Shown here piece after piece: positions 45,950-54,921 of a DNA stretch of 64,000 bases. The notes beneath the pieces were generated by a model. It saw nothing but the letters and a program-made list of their open reading frames with translations. It made no database searches and was not told where the DNA came from. The DNA lies in assembly GCA_963842515.1 (NCBI GenBank), contig CAWJGO010000005.1, forward strand, positions 186,001 to 250,000. The letters run 5' to 3'. How positions within the stretch are numbered: the stretch's first letter is position 1; every line of letters starts with the position of its first letter. The stretch is from CADEED01 sp963842515 (GTDB lineage Bacteria; Pseudomonadota; Gammaproteobacteria; Steroidobacterales; Steroidobacteraceae). The translations under genes and the position numbers were made by a program.

Positions 45950-45979
45950 TTTACACGGGCGACCCGGCACGCCTACAAT
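45950..45979 (+). promoter_or_regulatory. Sigma-70 promoter of the decarboxylase gene
   Basis: TTTACA at 45950-45955, 18-bp spacer, TACAAT at 45974-45979: five of six matches in each box. Start about 45986, giving a 22-nt leader with AGGAG before a TTG start. Confidence 0.7.
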
Positions 45980-46007
45980 TCGCCCCTTTTCGGGAAGGAG
46001 CAGGCGA

Positions 46008-47207
46008 TTGCTAACTCGTACGCGCAAGTCGCGCACCGCTCGGTCGTATGTCGATCCGTTCACGACGACGGAAATAAAACGACTGGTGGCGGAGTTCGGC
46101 TCGCCGCTGCTCATCATCGACTGCCAGCGCGTGCGCGAGCAGTACCGCAAGCTGCACAAGGCGCTGCCGGGGGTCGACCTGCATTACGCGTTGAAACCGC
46201 TGCCGCACCCGGCCGTGGTGCAGACCATCGTCGAGATGGGAGGCTGGTTGGATCTCGCGACCACCGGCGAAACCCAGCTCGTCACCCAGCTCGGTATCGA
46301 CCCGGCGCGCTGCATCCACACCCATCCCATCAAGCGCGACATCGACATCCGCAACGCGTTGCACCTCGGCGTGAAGATTTTCGTGGCGGACAATCCTGAC
46401 GAGGTTCGCAAGTTCGAACCCTACCGTGAGCAGTGCGAGCTGTTGTTGCGCGTGTCGTTCCGCTCCCCTGGAGCGGTGTGCGACCTGTCGCGCAAATTCG
46501 GCGTGGATCCCGAAGACCTGCTCGAGCTGGCACGCCTGGCGCGCAAGCTCGCCATCCCGGTGCGTGGCCTGTCGTTCCACGTGGGCTCGCAGGCGGCGGA
46601 TGCCGGTAAACACGTGGAGGCCATCGAGGCCTGCGGCAAGCTCATCGCCGCGGCCAGGCGCGAGAAGTTAGGGGTGCTCGACACACTCGACATCGGCGGT
46701 GGCTTTCCCATCGAATACGCGCAGAAGGTCGCCGACATCGGCCGTTTCTGCGCGCCGATCCGCGCGGCACTGGCGAAACTCCCGAAAAAATTGCGCATCA
46801 TCGCCGAGCCGGGCCGGTATATCGCAGGTCCCGCGGCCATCGGCGTGTCCTCGGTCATGGGCCGCGCGCGACGTGAGGGCCATTGGTGGTACTACCTCGA
46901 CGACGGACTATATGGTTCCTACAGCGGCCAGTTGTTCGACCATGCGAAGTATCCGGTGGAGTCGCTCAAGGAAAGCGACGAGAAATTCCCCTCGGTGCTC
47001 GCCGGTCCCACCTGTGACAGCATCGATGTGATCGCCGAAAATCTCATGTTGCCGGCACTGAAGGCGGGAGACCTCGTGGTCGGCCGCGCCATGGGCGCCT
47101 ACACCTGGGCGAGCGCCTCTGAATTCAATTTCTTTCCCAAGGCGACGGTGGTGTCGGTGAATCGCCAGCCCGGCGATACGGGCTCGGTGATTCCGCTGCC
47201 GTTTTGA
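46008..47207 (+). CDS. PLP fold-III ornithine/lysine decarboxylase-like enzyme
   Basis: 399 residues from TTG 46008 (AGGAG 7 bases upstream and a good promoter just before; upstream codons overlap that promoter). PLP Lys in LHYALKPLPHP, SFHVGSQ, glycine loop DIGGGFP, EPGRYI and the active-site Cys in GPTCDSID. Eukaryotic-type ODC family, making putrescine (or cadaverine). Substrate choice between ornithine and lysine is not resolved. Confidence 0.92.
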   Translation: MLTRTRKSRTARSYVDPFTTTEIKRLVAEFGSPLLIIDCQRVREQYRKLHKALPGVDLHYALKPLPHPAVVQTIVEMGGWLDLATTGETQLVTQLGIDPARCIHTHPIKRDIDIRNALHLGVKIFVADNPDEVRKFEPYREQCELLLRVSFRSPGAVCDLSRKFGVDPEDLLELARLARKLAIPVRGLSFHVGSQAADAGKHVEAIEACGKLIAAARREKLGVLDTLDIGGGFPIEYAQKVADIGRFCAPIRAALAKLPKKLRIIAEPGRYIAGPAAIGVSSVMGRARREGHWWYYLDDGLYGSYSGQLFDHAKYPVESLKESDEKFPSVLAGPTCDSIDVIAENLMLPALKAGDLVVGRAMGAYTWASASEFNFFPKATVVSVNRQPGDTGSVIPLPF

Positions 47208-47240
47208 GCCTTGGGAGTTGTCACGCGTGAGGCGAAGTTC

Positions 47241-47816
47241 TTGAACGGCTGGACGAGGCGACGCGTCATTCAAACCGTCCTCGGCGGTGGCGCGGGTCTG
47301 GCGCTTGCTCGTTTTGTGTCGGCCGAAGAACCGGTGCAGGTGAAAGCGGAGCCGGCGAAAGTTGCGGAGCTTTCGATCGAGCTCTTCAATACGCACACGC
47401 GCGAGAACGTGAAAGCGGTCTACAAACGCGGCACCGAATACGACGTGGAAGCGTTGGCGCAGTTCAAGAAGCTGCTGCGAGATCATCGGAACGGCCAGAG
47501 TCACGACATGGACCCGCGCCTGTACGACCAGCTCCACGCACTCGCGGTCGCCGCGAAACGCGAGCCGAATTACGAAATCATCTCCGGGTATCGCTCGCAG
47601 GAGAGCAATGACAAGATGTCCTCGAGGCCCGGCAGCGGCGTGGCGAAGAAATCACTGCACATGCAGGGGCGGGCGCTCGATGTGCGGCTGAAGAACTATC
47701 CGTGCAGTGAATTGCGGGACTTGGCGCTGGCGGCGAAGCAGGGCGGCGTGGGCTACTACCAGCGCTCGGACTTCGTGCATATCGACACGGGATCATTCCG
47801 CACCTGGGTGGGTTAG
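47241..47816 (+). CDS. DUF882/YcbK-like (M15 peptidase-fold) exported protein
   Basis: 191 residues from TTG 47241, preceded by GAGGCG; TTG 47211 is an alternative. Twin-arginine-like signal (WTRRRVIQTVLGGGAGLALA), then the DUF882 domain with metal-binding residues in SLHMQGRALDVRL and DFVHIDTG. E. coli YcbK is Tat-exported; probably acts on peptidoglycan. It lies 33 bp after the decarboxylase. Confidence 0.88.
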   Translation: MNGWTRRRVIQTVLGGGAGLALARFVSAEEPVQVKAEPAKVAELSIELFNTHTRENVKAVYKRGTEYDVEALAQFKKLLRDHRNGQSHDMDPRLYDQLHALAVAAKREPNYEIISGYRSQESNDKMSSRPGSGVAKKSLHMQGRALDVRLKNYPCSELRDLALAAKQGGVGYYQRSDFVHIDTGSFRTWVG

Positions 47817-47835
47817 TGGGAGAATTTCCCCGCTC

Positions 47836-48336
47836 ATGACACATAGTATGGAACAACAGCCTCCAGAGAATTCCTTGCAGGGTGATACAGCGATTCACCG
47901 TCGCGTCAACGATGCGCGCGCCGGCAGGGATCAATCCGTACTCGGTCGTTGCGCATCTGGCTGGGCCGTGTTCGGCCATCAGCAGATCGTGCATGGTTAC
48001 CTGCTGCTGCTGCCCGATCCGGTGGTGCCCGATCTCAACGCGCTGACGCCCGAGCGCCGCTCGCAGTTCCTGCTCGACATGTCGAGGCTCGGAGATGCGC
48101 TGTTGCGCACCACTGCTCCGGTTCGCATCAACTATGCGATTTTCGGCAATGTCGAACCGGCGTTGCATGCGCACGTGATTCCTCGTTATCGTACCGAGCC
48201 CGACGGCATGCAGATGCAGCACCCGTGGGCTTACGACTGGAATGCGGCTCCGAGTTTCGACCCCGTCGCCGCCGTGCCGTTGATCAAGGCGCTACGCACC
48301 GAACTTGCGCAACTCGGGGTGCTGCGCACACCATGA
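47836..48336 (+). CDS. HIT-family hydrolase
   Basis: 166 residues. His-triad variant HAHVIPRY near residue 117, preceded by the GNVEPALHAH loop; N-terminal strand FGHQQIVHGYLLLLP matches the fold. Nucleotide phosphoramidase or dinucleoside polyphosphate hydrolase; apaH at the window end acts on similar molecules but is not linked. No strong RBS. Confidence 0.82.
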   Translation: MTHSMEQQPPENSLQGDTAIHRRVNDARAGRDQSVLGRCASGWAVFGHQQIVHGYLLLLPDPVVPDLNALTPERRSQFLLDMSRLGDALLRTTAPVRINYAIFGNVEPALHAHVIPRYRTEPDGMQMQHPWAYDWNAAPSFDPVAAVPLIKALRTELAQLGVLRTP

Positions 48337-48342
48337 AAGCCA

Positions 48343-48759
48343 ATGGCCGTGCAACCGCAGTACCTCGCCTACATTCTCGAGCAGCTCGAAGGAATTGACG
48401 GCCTGCATTCGCGGCGCATGTTCGGTGCCGTCGGGTTGTACAGCGCAGAGCTCTTCTTCGGCCTCATCGACGACGACACACTGTTCCTCAAGACCGACGG
48501 CAGCAACGCCGCCGAATACATCGCGAGGAAAATGCCGCGATTCATGCCGTTCCCCGAGAGACCCGAGGCGGTGATGGCCTACTACCAGGTTCCCGCCGAC
48601 ATCGTGGAAGACAAGGAATCGCTGCACGGGTGGGCGCGCAAGTCGGTGGCAGTGGCGCTGGCGTCGCGCACAGCGAAGGCGCGCCCGAAGGGCCGCGTCA
48701 CGGGTCGTGCGAAGTCCGCGAAGAAAAAGAAAAGCGTCCGGCGAGCGAAGCGGCGTTAG
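48343..48759 (+). CDS. TfoX N-terminal domain protein with basic tail
   Basis: 138 residues: TfoX_N domain about 8-105 (RRMFGAVGLYSAELFFGLID, then LFLKTDGSNAAEY), followed by about 30 Lys/Arg-rich residues (RAKSAKKKKSVRRAKRR). Lacks the TfoX C-terminal domain. TfoX-like proteins influence competence in gammaproteobacteria; the tail suggests nucleic-acid contact. It lies 6 bp after the HIT gene. Confidence 0.87.
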   Translation: MAVQPQYLAYILEQLEGIDGLHSRRMFGAVGLYSAELFFGLIDDDTLFLKTDGSNAAEYIARKMPRFMPFPERPEAVMAYYQVPADIVEDKESLHGWARKSVAVALASRTAKARPKGRVTGRAKSAKKKKSVRRAKRR

Positions 48760-48766
48760 CAGACCG

Positions 48767-50878
48767 TCATAGCCGGGCTTGTGCAGTGCGCATGAGCTCC
48801 GCGAGCGATTCCACCGGTGCCGAACAGGTGGACCCGCGGCATACATACGCGCGACTCGCGTTGCCAGCCTTCTTGTCTGCAATCGCACCATCCACTTCCG
48901 TGAGCGCCGCCGGTATGGAGAAAACCAGGCGATGCGGCGCATACAGCTTGCCGAGCTCACGCTGCCAGGCGCCGGCGTCCGCGGTTTCGCGAATGATCAC
49001 GACCTCGGGTGGATTCAGATATTCGGCGAGCGCTTCCAGCAGACTCATGTGGCCATGCGGGAAGCGATTGAGGGCGAGCCACGCGGCACGCAAGGTGCGT
49101 TCCGCGGCGGTGAGCCAGCGAGTCTCGCCTAACAGGTAGCCGGCACGGAGCAGCACGCGCGCGGCGATGCCATTGCCGGCGGGAATGGCGTCGTCGCTGA
49201 AGGTTTTGCTGCGGTGGATCAGCGTCTCGTGATCGTCCGACGTGAAAAAGAAGCCGCCGAGCTGCGCGTCTTCGAAGTGTTCCAGCATGGCGTCGAGGAT
49301 CTCGCGCAGCCAGGCCGCGTCCTCGTTGCGCCAGCGTAGCTGCAGCATCTCCAGCAGCGCGTTGGCGAGGTACGCATAGTCGTCGAGATAGGCGTTGAGG
49401 TGCGCGACGCCATCCTTGGCGGTCGCCAGCAGGCGGCCCCCGCCGTGAGGATCAGGGCGCCACAAGGTGGCACGGATGAATTTGAGCGACGCGTCCGCTG
49501 CGGCCGCCAATTCCGCGTCGTCGAGGATGCGCGCGGCCGTCGCCAGCCCCCGGATTGCGAGCGCGTTCCAGCTGCCGAGCACCTTGTCGTCGAGTCCCGG
49601 CCACACACGTTTGTTACGGATCGCCAGCAGCTTGGCGCGCGCCGAGTCGACCTGCTTCTCGATCTCCGCCGGGTCGAGCGCCAGCTCGTTGGCGATCTGC
49701 CCGAAGGACACGAAGACATGGGTGTGCCATGCACCTTCGAAATTCGGACCTTCGTCCAGTCCGAAACGGCGGCTGAATGCCGTCCACTCGAGCGGCGTCA
49801 GCGCGGCGTGCACTTCGGTGCGCGACCACACGTAGAACTTGCCTTCGTGGCCTTCGGAGTCCGCGTCGTAAGCGGAATAAAACCCGCCCCGCGTTCCATC
49901 GGAAGAGACGTCCTGCATCTCGCGCAGCAGCCAGGCGCCGGTTTCCGCGGCGATGCGCTTGAACAGCGGATCGCCCGTCGCCAGTGCCGCGTTTGCGTAG
50001 CTCGCCAGCAGTGCGCCGTTGTCGTACAGCATTTTCTCGAAGTGCGGGATCATCCAGAACTGATCGACCGAGTAGCGCGAGAACCCCCCGCCCAGCTGGT
50101 CGTATATGCCGCCTTCGGCCATGCGCGTGAGTGTGAGCGTGGCCATGTACAGCGCGTGCAGGTCGGGTTCCTGCGTGACCGCCGTGGCGTGCCAGTGATG
50201 CATCAACCGGTCGATGGAGCCGGGATGCGGAAACTTGGGCGCATCGCCGAAACCGCCATAGCGCTTGTCGAAGGTGGCGCCGAGCTGCTCACGGGCGCTA
50301 TCGAGCGGCGCAGGTGTTAATTCGACACTGCCATCGACGGGCTTGGGCGTGAGATCGTCAAACACGTCCATGAGCGTGCCGTTCTGCGCGCGTAGCTCCT
50401 CACGCTGCTCGCGGTAGTACTCCGCAACACGTTTGAGCAGCGTGGAAAACGCGGGCATCCCGTAACGCGGGCTGTCGGGGAAATAGGTGCCGCCGAAAAA
50501 AGGTTTCTGATCGTCATGGGTGAGGAACATGGTGAGCGGCCACCCGCCGCCGCGCTGCGTGAGCACCTGGTGCGCGAACTGGTAGATCTTGTCGATGTCG
50601 GGGCGCTCTTCGCGATCGACCTTGATGTTCACGAAGAGCTCGTTCATGAGCGCCGCGGTGGCCGCATCCTCGAAGGATTCGTGGGCCATGACGTGGCACC
50701 AGTGACAGGCGGAATAGCCAATCGACAACAGCACCGGCTTGCCGCTGGCCCGGGCGGCGTCGAAGGCCTCCTTGCCCCAGGGAAACCAGTCCACGGGATT
50801 CGCCGCGTGTTGCCGCAGGTAGGGGCTGGTTTCACGAGCCAAGCGGTGATTGCTCATGTTCTTAGAGGGCGTCTCCAT
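48767..50878 (-). CDS. yyaL: YyaL/DUF255 thioredoxin-domain protein (spermatogenesis-associated protein 20-like)
   Basis: About 703 residues. N-terminal thioredoxin-like domain (ETSPYLRQHAANPVDWFPWG; redox-like SACHWCHVMAHESFED), then a six-hairpin glycosidase-like barrel. Start 50878 is taken because TATTCT lies 9 nt upstream; family alignment would also allow 50857 (MSNHRLARETSP). Conserved from bacteria to man, function unclear. Start codons of this gene and rlmI are 21 bp apart. Confidence 0.9.
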   Translation of the reverse strand: METPSKNMSNHRLARETSPYLRQHAANPVDWFPWGKEAFDAARASGKPVLLSIGYSACHWCHVMAHESFEDAATAALMNELFVNIKVDREERPDIDKIYQFAHQVLTQRGGGWPLTMFLTHDDQKPFFGGTYFPDSPRYGMPAFSTLLKRVAEYYREQREELRAQNGTLMDVFDDLTPKPVDGSVELTPAPLDSAREQLGATFDKRYGGFGDAPKFPHPGSIDRLMHHWHATAVTQEPDLHALYMATLTLTRMAEGGIYDQLGGGFSRYSVDQFWMIPHFEKMLYDNGALLASYANAALATGDPLFKRIAAETGAWLLREMQDVSSDGTRGGFYSAYDADSEGHEGKFYVWSRTEVHAALTPLEWTAFSRRFGLDEGPNFEGAWHTHVFVSFGQIANELALDPAEIEKQVDSARAKLLAIRNKRVWPGLDDKVLGSWNALAIRGLATAARILDDAELAAAADASLKFIRATLWRPDPHGGGRLLATAKDGVAHLNAYLDDYAYLANALLEMLQLRWRNEDAAWLREILDAMLEHFEDAQLGGFFFTSDDHETLIHRSKTFSDDAIPAGNGIAARVLLRAGYLLGETRWLTAAERTLRAAWLALNRFPHGHMSLLEALAEYLNPPEVVIIRETADAGAWQRELGKLYAPHRLVFSIPAALTEVDGAIADKKAGNASRAYVCRGSTCSAPVESLAELMRTAQARL

Positions 50879-50885
50879 ACGCCGG

Positions 50886-50893
50886 TAGAATAG
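50886..50893. promoter_or_regulatory. Bidirectional -10 element between yyaL and rlmI
   Basis: TAGAATA reads TAGAAT rightward (50886-50891, 8 nt before the rlmI ATG) and TATTCT leftward (50893-50888, 9 nt before the yyaL ATG). Both genes lack an RBS, so one symmetric box may drive two near-leaderless mRNAs. Confidence 0.5.
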
Positions 50894-50899
50894 CGCCCG

Positions 50900-52093
50900 A
50901 TGTCCATCCCCGTCCTGAAACTCAAGCGTGGCGAAGACCGTCGCCTGCGCGCCGGCCATCTGTGGATCTTCAGCAATGAGGTCGACACCGCCGCGACACC
51001 TCTCACCCAATTCGAGCCCGGGACCGCGGTCCACGTGCACTCGGACAAGGACCAGTTTCTCGGGCACGCCTACGTCAATCCGCGAACACTGATCGCCGCG
51101 CGCATCGTCGGGCGGGATGCGGCCTATCCACTCGACGCCTCGTTGCTGGTGCATCGGCTGCGCGTGGCGCTGTCGTTGCGCGAGCGCCTGTATCGCGAGC
51201 CGTACTACCGCCTCGTCTACGGCGAATCCGATGGGTTGCCGGGCTTGGTACTGGACCGCTACGGTGACGTCGTGGTGGCGCAGAGCGGCACGGCCGGCAT
51301 CGACCGGCTGCGCGCGGAGGTCGAGGCGGCCGTGAGCAAGGTGCTCGGGCCCGTGACCCTGGTGTGGAAAAACGATTCCGGCGCACGTGAGCTCGAAGGC
51401 CTCGAGCGCGGCGTTGCGCTCGCGGGCGAGGGCGAGATACCTGCGGACATCTCCGTGCGCGAGCAGGGCGTGGATTTCATCGCGCCGCTCGCCGACGGAC
51501 AGAAGACCGGCTGGTTCTACGACCAGACCGCCAACCGCGAACGGCTGCGACGTTACCTGCCGGCGGGCGCGCGTGTTCTCGATGTGTGCAGCTACGTCGG
51601 TGCCTGGGCGATCAGCGCGCTCAAGGGCGGCGCGGCCAGCGCGACCTGCGTGGACTCATCCGCAACCGCACTCGACTATGTCGCCCGCAACGCGCGCGCG
51701 AATGGCGTCAATGTCGAGACCGTGAAGGACGATGCCTTCGATGCACTGAAGGCACTGCAGGAAAGTGGCGCCCGGTATGACGTCGTGATCCTCGATCCGC
51801 CGGCGTTCGCCAAGCGCAAGAAAGACGCGCCGCAGGCGCAGGCCGCTTATCGCAAACTGAATCAACTCGCGCTGCCGCTCATCGATCGCGATGGCATTCT
51901 GGTGTCCTGCTCGTGCTCGTACCACATGCCGGCGGAAGACCTCGCCGGCGCAATTCAAACCGCGGCGCGGCACACCAGCCGGTTCGTCCAGGTGCTGGAA
52001 CTCGGCGGTCAGTCGCCCGACCACCCTGTTCACCCGGCCATTCCCGAAACGCGCTACCTCAAATCATTTTTCTGCCGCGTCACGCGCGAATAA
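50900..52093 (+). CDS. rlmI: 23S rRNA m5C methyltransferase, RlmI-like
   Basis: 397 residues: N-terminal PUA domain (LKLKRGEDRRLRAGHLWIFS), a central beta region, then a Rossmann methyltransferase (VLDVCSYVGAWAISALKGGA; VILDPPAFAKRKKD; SCSCSYHM). E. coli RlmI modifies C1962 and is 396 residues. First of the rlmI-lgt-thyA run. No RBS. Confidence 0.93.
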   Translation: MSIPVLKLKRGEDRRLRAGHLWIFSNEVDTAATPLTQFEPGTAVHVHSDKDQFLGHAYVNPRTLIAARIVGRDAAYPLDASLLVHRLRVALSLRERLYREPYYRLVYGESDGLPGLVLDRYGDVVVAQSGTAGIDRLRAEVEAAVSKVLGPVTLVWKNDSGARELEGLERGVALAGEGEIPADISVREQGVDFIAPLADGQKTGWFYDQTANRERLRRYLPAGARVLDVCSYVGAWAISALKGGAASATCVDSSATALDYVARNARANGVNVETVKDDAFDALKALQESGARYDVVILDPPAFAKRKKDAPQAQAAYRKLNQLALPLIDRDGILVSCSCSYHMPAEDLAGAIQTAARHTSRFVQVLELGGQSPDHPVHPAIPETRYLKSFFCRVTRE

Positions 52094-52107
52094 CTAAAAT
52101 ACCAGCC

Positions 52108-52929
52108 ATGATTCAGTACCACGCCTTCAACAAGATCGCGATCGAGATCGGCCCCTTTTTCGGCTATGGGCCGCTCAAGGTGCATTGGTACGGCATCATG
52201 TACCTGGTCGCATTTGCAGCCGCCTGGTGGCTCGGCCGGGTGCGTGCAAAGAAGCCCGGCTCCACCTGGAAGCCCGCCGACATCGACGATTTCATGTTCT
52301 TCGGAATGCTCGGCACGATCATCGGTGGGCGCCTGGGTTACGTCTTTTTCTATGGCCTGACATTCTGGGGCAAGGATCCGCTGTATCCCTTCAAAGTGTG
52401 GGACGGCGGCATGTCGTTCCACGGCGGTTTGTTAGGCGTGATGATCGCATTCGCAATCTTTGCCATTCGCCGCAAGCGCAAGATTGCCGACGTTTTCGAC
52501 TTCGCCGCGCCGCTGCCCGGCATCGGCATCTGCGCCGTGCGCATCGGCAACTTCATCAACGGTGAGTTATGGGGCAAGACCACCGATGTTCCGTGGGGTT
52601 TCGTGGTCGACAATGAAGTCCGCCACGCTACGCAGCTCTACGAGGCGGCGCTCGAGGGCGTGCTGGTGTTCATCGTGCTCTGGTGGTACACGGCCAAGCC
52701 ACGGCCGCGCATGGCGCCGGCGGGTTTGTTCCTCATCCTCTATTCACTGGCTCGAATCACGGTGGAATTCTGGCGCCTGCCCGATCAACACCTGAGTTAC
52801 CTCGCCGGTGGCTGGGTCACCATGGGCATGTTGTTGAGCCTGCCGATGCTGCTCATCGGCGCCACGCTCATGTTCATGGCGTATCGCCGCCGTGAGCCGT
52901 CGGGAAATTTCGCGGCGGTGCCTGCTTGA
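52108..52929 (+). CDS. lgt: Prolipoprotein diacylglyceryl transferase
   Basis: 273 residues, seven membrane helices. GGRLGYVFFY, SFHGGLLGV and the signature VRIGNFINGELWG with essential Arg. Adds diacylglyceryl to the lipobox Cys of preprolipoproteins. TAAAAT ends 7 nt before the ATG and no RBS is visible. Overlaps thyA through TTGA. Confidence 0.96.
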   Translation: MIQYHAFNKIAIEIGPFFGYGPLKVHWYGIMYLVAFAAAWWLGRVRAKKPGSTWKPADIDDFMFFGMLGTIIGGRLGYVFFYGLTFWGKDPLYPFKVWDGGMSFHGGLLGVMIAFAIFAIRRKRKIADVFDFAAPLPGIGICAVRIGNFINGELWGKTTDVPWGFVVDNEVRHATQLYEAALEGVLVFIVLWWYTAKPRPRMAPAGLFLILYSLARITVEFWRLPDQHLSYLAGGWVTMGMLLSLPMLLIGATLMFMAYRRREPSGNFAAVPA

Positions 52930-53720
52930 AACAATTCTTGGATTTCATGCGGCACGTGCGCCGCAACGGCGCCGAGAAAGCCGATCGCACCGGCACCGGC
53001 ACGCTGTCGGTGTTCGGTCACCAGATGCGCTTCGACCTCACGGCCGGATTCCCGTTGGTGACCACCAAGCGCGTGCACTTCAAGTCCATCGCCTACGAGC
53101 TGCTGTGGTTCCTGCGCGGCGAGACCAACACGAAGTACCTGCGGGACCATGGCGTCAGCATCTGGGACGAGTGGGCCGACGAAAACGGCGAGCTCGGCCC
53201 GGTCTACGGCAAGCAGTGGCGCTCCTGGCCCACACGCGACGGACGCCAGATCGACCAGATCGCGCAGGTGGTCGAGCAGCTGCGCGTCAACCCGGATTCA
53301 CGCCGCATCATCGTCAGCGCCTGGAACGTGGGCGAGCTCGATCAGATGAAGCTCATGCCCTGTCATGCGTTCTTCCAGTTCTACGTGTCGGACAAACGCC
53401 TCAGCTGTCAGCTCTATCAGCGCAGCGCGGACATCTTTCTGGGTGTGCCGTTCAACATCGCTTCCTATGCGCTGCTCACGCACATGCTCGCCCAGCAATG
53501 CGATCTGGAAGTGGGGGAGTTTGTCTGGACCGGTGGCGATTGCCATTTGTATGCAAATCACCTGAGGCAGGTCGATGAGCAGCTGGCGCGCGTACCGCTG
53601 ACATTGCCGCGCCTCACGATCACGCGCCGGCCCACGACCATCTTCGACTACACGTTCGAGGATTTTCAGGTCGTGAACTACCAACATCACCCAGCCATCA
53701 AGGCGCCCGTTGCCGTATGA
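52926..53720 (+). CDS. thyA: Thymidylate synthase
   Basis: 264 residues, exactly the E. coli length, starting at TTG (overlapping lgt stop, TTGA). Catalytic Cys in LMPCHAFFQFYV; QLYQRSADIFLGVPFNIASY binds dUMP/folate. Makes dTMP from dUMP with methylene-THF, yielding DHF for FolA encoded downstream. lgt-thyA pairing is common in gammaproteobacteria. Confidence 0.97.
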   Translation: MKQFLDFMRHVRRNGAEKADRTGTGTLSVFGHQMRFDLTAGFPLVTTKRVHFKSIAYELLWFLRGETNTKYLRDHGVSIWDEWADENGELGPVYGKQWRSWPTRDGRQIDQIAQVVEQLRVNPDSRRIIVSAWNVGELDQMKLMPCHAFFQFYVSDKRLSCQLYQRSADIFLGVPFNIASYALLTHMLAQQCDLEVGEFVWTGGDCHLYANHLRQVDEQLARVPLTLPRLTITRRPTTIFDYTFEDFQVVNYQHHPAIKAPVAV

Positions 53721-54334
53721 AGAGAAAGAAGCCGAAACCATTCGACCAGTCCCAGCCCAAGCGCGGCGGTCCGCCGATCCCGACTTCGCCGCTGGTCGAA
53801 GTGCGCGATTCCGAAGTCCACGGGCGGGGCGTATTCGCCGTCGCGAAAATTGCAAAAGGCACGCGCATTTTCGAATATCTCGGCGATCGCGTTTCGCACG
53901 CCACTGCAGATGCGCGTTATGAAGATCATGACGAGAACGACAATCACACCTTCCTGTTCATCGTCGACAAGAACACCGTGATCGACGCGGCGGTTGGCGG
54001 TAGCGATGCGCGCTTCATCAATCATCACTGCGACGGCAATTGCACCTCGGTCATCGAGAACCGCCGCGTGTTCATCGACGCCCTGCGCGCCATTGCGCCC
54101 GGCGAAGAGCTCGGCTACGACTACGAGATCGGCCGCGACAAGGACGATCCGCCCGATGTCGATGAGATCTACGCCTGCCGTTGCGGATCGCCCAAGTGCC
54201 GCGGTTCGATGCTCGAGCCGGTTGCGAAAAAGAAAGACAAACCGTTGGCCAAACGGCGCAAGACCGCGAAGGCCCGCAAGGGCCGTCGCCCGGAGGCCAA
54301 ACGGCGTGGAGAACGGTCTCGCCGGCGCGCCTGA
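53717..54334 (+). CDS. SET-domain protein lysine methyltransferase-like
   Basis: 205 residues. SET core about 27-140 (VRDSEVHGRGVFAVAKI; DARFINHHCDGNC pseudoknot; ELGYDYEI), a post-SET Cys cluster (YACRCGSPKCRGSML), then a 45-residue Lys/Arg-rich tail. Expected to methylate lysines with SAM; bacterial targets unknown. Coupled to thyA by ATGA and to the following oxygenase by CTGA. Confidence 0.9.
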   Translation: MKRKKPKPFDQSQPKRGGPPIPTSPLVEVRDSEVHGRGVFAVAKIAKGTRIFEYLGDRVSHATADARYEDHDENDNHTFLFIVDKNTVIDAAVGGSDARFINHHCDGNCTSVIENRRVFIDALRAIAPGEELGYDYEIGRDKDDPPDVDEIYACRCGSPKCRGSMLEPVAKKKDKPLAKRRKTAKARKGRRPEAKRRGERSRRRA

Positions 54335-54921
54335 TCGATCAGCTGGCGGAACGCGGTTTCGGCGTGATCGACGATTTCGTCGACGCACAGCTGCTGGCCG
54401 ACTTGCGCGCGCGTTGCGTCGAGCTGCACGAGGCGGGCGCGTTGCGGCCCGCGCGCGTCGGCCGTGGCGACAATTCCCAGCTCGTTCCGGAAGTGCGCGG
54501 TGACTTCATTTCCTGGTTGCAGCAGCCCGAGCGCGATGCCGAGCAACGCATACTGGCGCTGCTCGACGAGCTGCGCGCCGCGCTCAATCGCGCGCTCATG
54601 ACCGGCCTCGAGGATTTCCAGGGCCACTTCGCGATGTATCCGCGCGGCGCGGGTTACGCGCGGCATTTCGACCGGCTCGTGGGCACGGACGTACGTGCAA
54701 TCTCCGCTGCGCTGTATCTCAACGACGGCTGGGTGGGAGAGGACGGTGGCCAGTTACGCTTGTACACCGGTGGCGGCGCCAGCATCGATGTGCTGCCGCA
54801 GGGTGGCAGGCTCGTCGCATTCCAGTCGGACCGGTTCGAACACGAGGTGTTGCCCGCGCGCCGCGAACGCATGAGTTTCACCGGGTGGTTCCGGCGCCGG
54901 CCGCTCGAGGGCTTCGTGTGA
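54331..54921 (+). CDS. 2-oxoglutarate/Fe(II) oxygenase, prolyl-hydroxylase-like, probable CTG start
   Basis: About 196 residues. Fe ligands in YARHFDRLVG (HxD) and RFEHEVLPA (distal His), 2OG Arg in RMSFTGWFRRRP. The family N-terminus (LAERGFGVIDDFVD) begins directly after the SET stop, yet no ATG, GTG or TTG is near: nearest are GTG 54364, which cuts into the domain, and codons more than 130 bp inside the SET gene. CTG 54331 overlaps the SET stop as CTGA, as its neighbours do with TTGA, ATGA and GTGA. Overlaps folA by GTGA. Confidence 0.8.
   Translation: MIDQLAERGFGVIDDFVDAQLLADLRARCVELHEAGALRPARVGRGDNSQLVPEVRGDFISWLQQPERDAEQRILALLDELRAALNRALMTGLEDFQGHFAMYPRGAGYARHFDRLVGTDVRAISAALYLNDGWVGEDGGQLRLYTGGGASIDVLPQGGRLVAFQSDRFEHEVLPARRERMSFTGWFRRRPLEGFV

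Noticed and set aside
45894..46007. 38-codon extension of the decarboxylase
   Set aside because: It overlaps a near-consensus promoter and the RBS that leads to TTG 46008.
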